DNA of 7,753 nt, taken from Nitrososphaerota archaeon (GTDB lineage: Archaea; Thermoproteota; Nitrososphaeria; Nitrososphaerales; CADDZS01). Under the pieces are notes generated by a model. The model saw only the letters and a list, made by a program, of their open reading frames with translations, searched no databases and had not been told where the DNA came from. Shown here one piece after another: positions 5,350-7,753 of this stretch (position 1 is the stretch's first letter; every line of letters starts with the position of its first letter). The stretch is taken from assembly GCA_027314685.1 (NCBI GenBank), contig DAHVAI010000053.1, forward strand, positions 1 through 7,753, given 5' to 3'. Position numbers and translations under genes: made by a program.

Positions 5350-5411
5350 TTTTCTCTTCTTCGTCTCTCTCGCATGAGCTCGCGGTGTTTTCGAATTTCC
5401 GCTTCTGTCAT
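5346..5411 (-). CDS. 21-residue Arg/Glu-rich peptide, coupled by ATGA
   Basis: The ATG at 5411 overlaps the stop of the 146-residue gene in the classic ATGA arrangement, so ribosomes ending there could restart. The 21-residue product (MTEAEIRKHRELMRERRRRE…) is strongly charged and would form one amphipathic helix. It ends in a TGA overlapped by the next TTG. Such a short peptide may be a separate small protein or merely a coupling device. Confidence 0.4.
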   Translation of the reverse strand: MTEAEIRKHRELMRERRRREN

Positions 5412-5848
5412 GTCACCGGGTTTCGCCTTAATCTCTTCAATGATTCGTGGAGCTCCTTGCCGTGAGCCTCGCGTATCCATTCAACATCGTCTTCAGCATC
5501 CCTCTTGGTCTTCTCTGATGTGGTTACGTTGTGCAAACCGATTAGTTTGTGCTCGACCTTGCCCCATCCTTCTTGCCTGGCGGTCTCTTCGAGGGCTCTA
5601 TGGCGCTGCTCGCCGTCTTCACTAATGGACCATCCGTTCAGGGTCCCCGTGGCTTTGTACCATCTGTCTTCTTCAGGCGTCCTGCCTCTCTCGCCACGAT
5701 CTTCAGTGAGGTAAGTGGTGGCGGGAACTCTTGCTGCTCGGACTCGTATGGTCTTTCCATCGCGATGCTCAACGAAAGCCTTTCTTCGGTAACTTCGGCG
5801 CTTGACACGAATTCTTCTTCCCCTGCTGCGACCACTTCGACGAGCCAT
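5408..5848 (-). CDS. 146-residue tagged basic protein, DUF5771-like
   Basis: The start is taken as ATG 5848, not the adjacent GTG 5851, because residues 1-14 (MARRSGRSRGRRIR) then align without gaps to the tag of three other proteins. Residues 15-45 read YRRKAFVEHRDGKTIRVRA, then a Gly/Arg turn (TEDRGERGRTPEE), then LNGW … QRHRALEETARQEGW … VEHKLIGLHNVT … AEDDVEWIREAHG. From memory, this order (basic RKxYxRxDGxxVxxxxV, GRxPE, LxxxGY/W, RHxAL, LxxL, DxxW) resembles DUF5771 proteins of large DNA viruses and archaeal elements; a profile search would decide. The function of that family is not established. It leads a minus-strand unit with two short overlapping frames and diverges from the 72-residue gene. 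Confidence 0.8.
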   Translation of the reverse strand: MARRSGRSRGRRIRVKRRSYRRKAFVEHRDGKTIRVRAARVPATTYLTEDRGERGRTPEEDRWYKATGTLNGWSISEDGEQRHRALEETARQEGWGKVEHKLIGLHNVTTSEKTKRDAEDDVEWIREAHGKELHESLKRLRRNPVT

Positions 5849-5854
5849 CACGAA

Positions 5855-5866
5855 TCAAGAGAAAAA
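5855..5866 (-). promoter_or_regulatory. Leader element TTTTTCTCTTGA (copy at the 146-residue gene)
   Basis: On the minus strand this 12-mer ends six bases before the ATG at 5848 and is identical to that before the 46-residue gene, while the rest of the upstream sequence differs. No Shine-Dalgarno site is seen. Confidence 0.45.
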
Positions 5867-5990
5867 ATGGGTTTTTCACACTGACCGATGAAGAAAATTT
5901 GGATATCTTAGCAGTGGCGAGGTAATACGCCGTCAGACCAAATGCCGATAAAGCATCCTGAGGTCAAAATCCCTTTTTTCTACTAGTATC
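5867..5990. promoter_or_regulatory. Divergent promoter region between two tagged genes
   Basis: Starts at 5848 (minus) and 5991 (plus) face away from each other across this gap, so two promoters must lie here. AT-rich stretches such as GAAGAAAATTTGGATATC (5892-5909) and a run of six T at 5974-5979, eleven bases before the plus-strand TTG, are visible. No confident TATA/BRE pair can be assigned and no long repeat is seen. Confidence 0.45.
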
Positions 5991-6209
5991 TTGTCAAGAA
6001 GAGTCTCAAGGCATCATGGTAGACGTGTACGTAGCACCCGTCATAGGTCGCGCGAACGGCACCTTGGCCATGAATCAGATCGCACACGTTTGTTGAAGAG
6101 AACTTACGCACTAAGGAGAAAGATAGAGCAGCAGCGTGGCAAGGTCACGGATGCGGACATGCGCGACGCGATCCAGATAAGCGAAGAAGTAGACAAATTG
6201 AACAGTTAA
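5991..6209 (+). CDS. 72-residue tagged Arg-rich protein
   Basis: The start is TTG 5991; residues 1-14 (MSRRVSRHHGRRVR) match the shared tag exactly in register, which supports this unusual start. The first 24 residues contain ten arginines. The C-terminal half is a charged helix (ALRRKIEQQRGKVTDADMRDAIQISEEVDKL) that could form a coiled coil. The N-terminal 40 residues align with the 46-residue protein at 4942, so the two are probably paralogues, this one having an extra helical domain. DNA condensation or anchoring is likely from charge and unproven. Its TAA stop overlaps the stop of the convergent 193-residue gene within TTAA at 6206-6209. Confidence 0.75.
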   Translation: MSRRVSRHHGRRVRSTRHRSRERHLGHESDRTRLLKRTYALRRKIEQQRGKVTDADMRDAIQISEEVDKLNS

Positions 6210-6784
6210 ACATCATTTTCAACGCTCTGCTCACGCCACTCATACGTAAGCGGGCGTCGCCAGATAGGTTTCCTCAAATTTTCAAGTAAGGGATATCCTC
6301 GACCAAGAGCCTGCAGCCGCAGTGGTGACTGCTTTCTGTAGCGAGGAACTCTTCGCGGCCACAGCTCCTGGAGCTCACCACCGGTCGGTTGAATTTTGTG
6401 TATGACGTCAGGAATTCCACCCTTGATCAGCCTCGGAATCCTGTAGGGATCCGAAGAATAGTCGCCCTTCAGTTCCATCATGCCTGTTTCCATAGTGTTG
6501 AAATCAGCTTTCAATATCTTGGGAAGACGTTCCTCAAAATCTATCTCAAAAGCTGCCAAGAAAATGGATTTGAACCTGCGGATCTCGGGCAGTTTTCGGA
6601 CAATCAGCATGAATTTCTTGTAACCGTAACGTCCCTTGAATAATTCAGCAAAATTCTTGACCTCCCACTCGAGCTGAAACTTGTCCTGGGGCATCGAGTT
6701 ACGCAATGGCAGACCGTAGTTTCTCATCTTCCCCTGCTTGTCTGAGACCTGGGCAGTCCAGGCGTACCGCATTGCACGAATCAC
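6206..6784 (-). CDS. 192-residue protein coupled to the ATPase gene
   Basis: A GTG at 6784 overlaps the upstream ATPase stop as GTGA, the likely coupled start; TTG 6787 and ATG 6772 are alternatives. Residues 1-110 look globular (MRYAWTAQVSDKQGKMRNYG; RGYKKFMLIVRKLPEIRRFK; FLAAFEIDFEERLPKIL). The C-terminal 60 residues are Pro/Arg/Trp/Tyr rich (LWPRRVPRYRKQSPLRL … KPIWRRPLTYEWRE), probably extended. No membrane segment or catalytic motif is seen and the family is unknown. Tight coupling suggests that it acts with the ATPase, for example as a partner or substrate in DNA packaging or transfer, but that is inference only. Confidence 0.75.
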   Translation of the reverse strand: MIRAMRYAWTAQVSDKQGKMRNYGLPLRNSMPQDKFQLEWEVKNFAELFKGRYGYKKFMLIVRKLPEIRRFKSIFLAAFEIDFEERLPKILKADFNTMETGMMELKGDYSSDPYRIPRLIKGGIPDVIHKIQPTGGELQELWPRRVPRYRKQSPLRLQALGRGYPLLENLRKPIWRRPLTYEWREQSVENDV

Positions 6785-7753
6785 CAAGCCAGGTATTCTT
6801 CAGAGCGTTCTTCTTCTTGCTCTTCATCGGGCTCATCTGTTGCAGTAGGGTTCTCGGCACTCCCCGCGACCCAGTCAAACTTCAATTCTTTTCTGTAGAA
6901 TTTGTCCCGATCGACCTGCTTGTTCATGGCGAGAAAGTAGTCGTAGACGTCCCTGGGATCCTGCCCGGGAATCTGTGGTTGGAATGGTGCAGGTATCGTT
7001 TGCAAGAGGTTGAACTCCTTTTCATGAGCATCGTGCCAAATGAGTAATCTTGTCTTTCCGAATGCAGGTGTCTCTTCTAGCAATCTAACTGCATCCTTCT
7101 CCTCGTCCGAAGCCTTCAACGAATCGAGGAGGATATCCTGTGGGCTCTTGACACCAGAGTGCTCAACAGGAAGCCCCTTGAAGATAGTGTTCAGAGTCAA
7201 TTCTCTAACCGTAGAGGAGGCCTGCTGTGTAAGTTGTCCAGCAAAATCCATTCCAAAGTTCTGACGTCTTGCAGACACAAGCGCACTCTCTATGAGCGAC
7301 GTGATCTGGGTATGCTCTTGCATGCCAGGCCTTCCCATCCCTGTTTCCTTGAGCTCGTCGAACTGCAGCCTGAATGGATCCTTTGCGTGGTTTCTTCGCC
7401 AGGCATTGAATGAGTCAAGCATTGCCGTTGCCACCTGTATCTCCTTGCTAAATCGCTTTGTACTTTCCGAGGTCCCAGCTCTTGTTAGATTTCGTACTGT
7501 GATGATTCCTGCTGGTTTTGAATAACCGAATTCTTCCGCAATCCTTCCGAGTTCATCAATCAGGATTGGAAACTCGAGATGGAATGACCTGTAGTTCTTT
7601 ACCTTGACAATGCGATCATACTTTGTCAGCGTTTCGTCTCGAAGTTCGCTGAGATCTCTTACGACGTTTAACACGAGCACTGGGATGCCCTGCGGCTTTG
7701 TACCGATCTTCTGAGTGCTGAAATTGTACAACTTTCTAGAGATCGGCATCAAT
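6781..7753 (-). CDS. HerA/FtsK-type P-loop ATPase, C-terminal part
   Basis: The frame is open to the right edge, so the N-terminus and Walker A loop are probably outside the window; TTG 7752 and ATG 7749 could be starts only if the gene lacks a P-loop. About 323 residues are visible. PFRLQFDEL (126-134) fits a Walker B with D132-E133. ALVSARRQNFGMDFAGQL (157-174) followed by TQQASSTVRELTLNT fits the sensor/glutamine motif that ends HerA, FtsK and VirB4 cores (Q176). An earlier FPILIDELGR (61-70) is another possible acidic motif. The tail (306-320) is strongly acidic. Such ATPases pump DNA in packaging or conjugation; in an element with Arg-rich proteins, virion DNA packaging is the favoured guess. 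Family assignment is by motif reading only. Confidence 0.65.
   Translation of the reverse strand, partial: LMPISRKLYNFSTQKIGTKPQGIPVLVLNVVRDLSELRDETLTKYDRIVKVKNYRSFHLEFPILIDELGRIAEEFGYSKPAGIITVRNLTRAGTSESTKRFSKEIQVATAMLDSFNAWRRNHAKDPFRLQFDELKETGMGRPGMQEHTQITSLIESALVSARRQNFGMDFAGQLTQQASSTVRELTLNTIFKGLPVEHSGVKSPQDILLDSLKASDEEKDAVRLLEETPAFGKTRLLIWHDAHEKEFNLLQTIPAPFQPQIPGQDPRDVYDYFLAMNKQVDRDKFYRKELKFDWVAGSAENPTATDEPDEEQEEERSEEYLAW

Noticed and set aside
5293..5884. Plus-strand frames of 69-111 codons opposite the 146-residue gene
   Set aside because: They are antisense shadows with Ser/Leu/Cys-rich composition and no start context; the minus strand has the tag and a domain-like sequence.
2097..6209. 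Twin-arginine export signals in the RR-rich N-termini
   Set aside because: There is no hydrophobic segment after the arginines and no SRRxFLK consensus; the tags are continuously basic.
6706..7047. Plus-strand frame of 113 codons with a hydrophobic stretch
   Set aside because: The apparent membrane segment is the complement of the acidic ATPase tail (GAA/GAG read as TTC/CTC).
1..7753. CRISPR array, insertion sequence or transposase
   Set aside because: No regularly spaced repeats with unique spacers and no transposase motifs were seen; the only recombinase is the tyrosine type.

Overview
The window looks like part of an archaeal mobile element, most likely a virus, provirus or virus-derived plasmid. 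It has no housekeeping genes and no recognisable RNA genes. Its contents are a tyrosine recombinase, a ribbon-helix-helix regulator, the C-terminal part of a HerA/FtsK-type ATPase, small zinc-ribbon proteins and several very arginine-rich proteins. The archaeal assignment is an inference. The first genes of transcription units have no Shine-Dalgarno sequence, an internal gene has a good GGTGA site, and TTG and GTG starts are common. The host lineage cannot be named from this sequence.

Layout. (1) 2-1140, plus strand: a compact series of small genes: a truncated gene, a five-cysteine protein, a 41-residue protein, a zinc ribbon interrupted by an in-frame TGA, and an acidic 68-residue protein. 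(2) 1141-1413: a convergent gap with two adjacent perfect hairpins. (3) 3765-1414, minus strand: integrase, a 204-residue Arg/Gln-rich protein and a 213-residue protein of unknown function, with gaps of 10 and 41 bases. (4) 3806-4597, plus: an RHH regulator, divergent from the integrase and bracketed by two copies of an inverted-repeat site. (5) 4598-4941: mostly non-coding, with the second operator copy and a CATAT tandem repeat. (6) 4942-5082, plus: a 46-residue protamine-like protein followed by a terminator hairpin. (7) 5848-5158, minus: a 146-residue basic protein followed by two short ORFs chained by ATGA and TTGA overlaps. (8) 5991-6209, plus: a 72-residue Arg-rich protein. (9) 7753-6206, minus: the ATPase and a coupled 193-residue protein.

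The main observation is that four otherwise different proteins, in four separate transcription units or positions, begin with the same ungapped pattern M-[AST]-R-R-x(4)-[RH]-G-R-R-[AIV]-[KR]. It sits at exactly residues 1-14 in each, although their start codons are ATG, ATG, TTG and GTG. Two of them also share a 12-base leader, TTTTTCTCTTGA. This suggests a modular basic N-terminal tag. Binding or condensing DNA, or targeting cargo to the particle, would fit the nearby ATPase, but no function is shown by the sequence. The second notable feature is a likely genetic switch: the RHH gene and the integrase share an operator that overlaps the integrase start codon.
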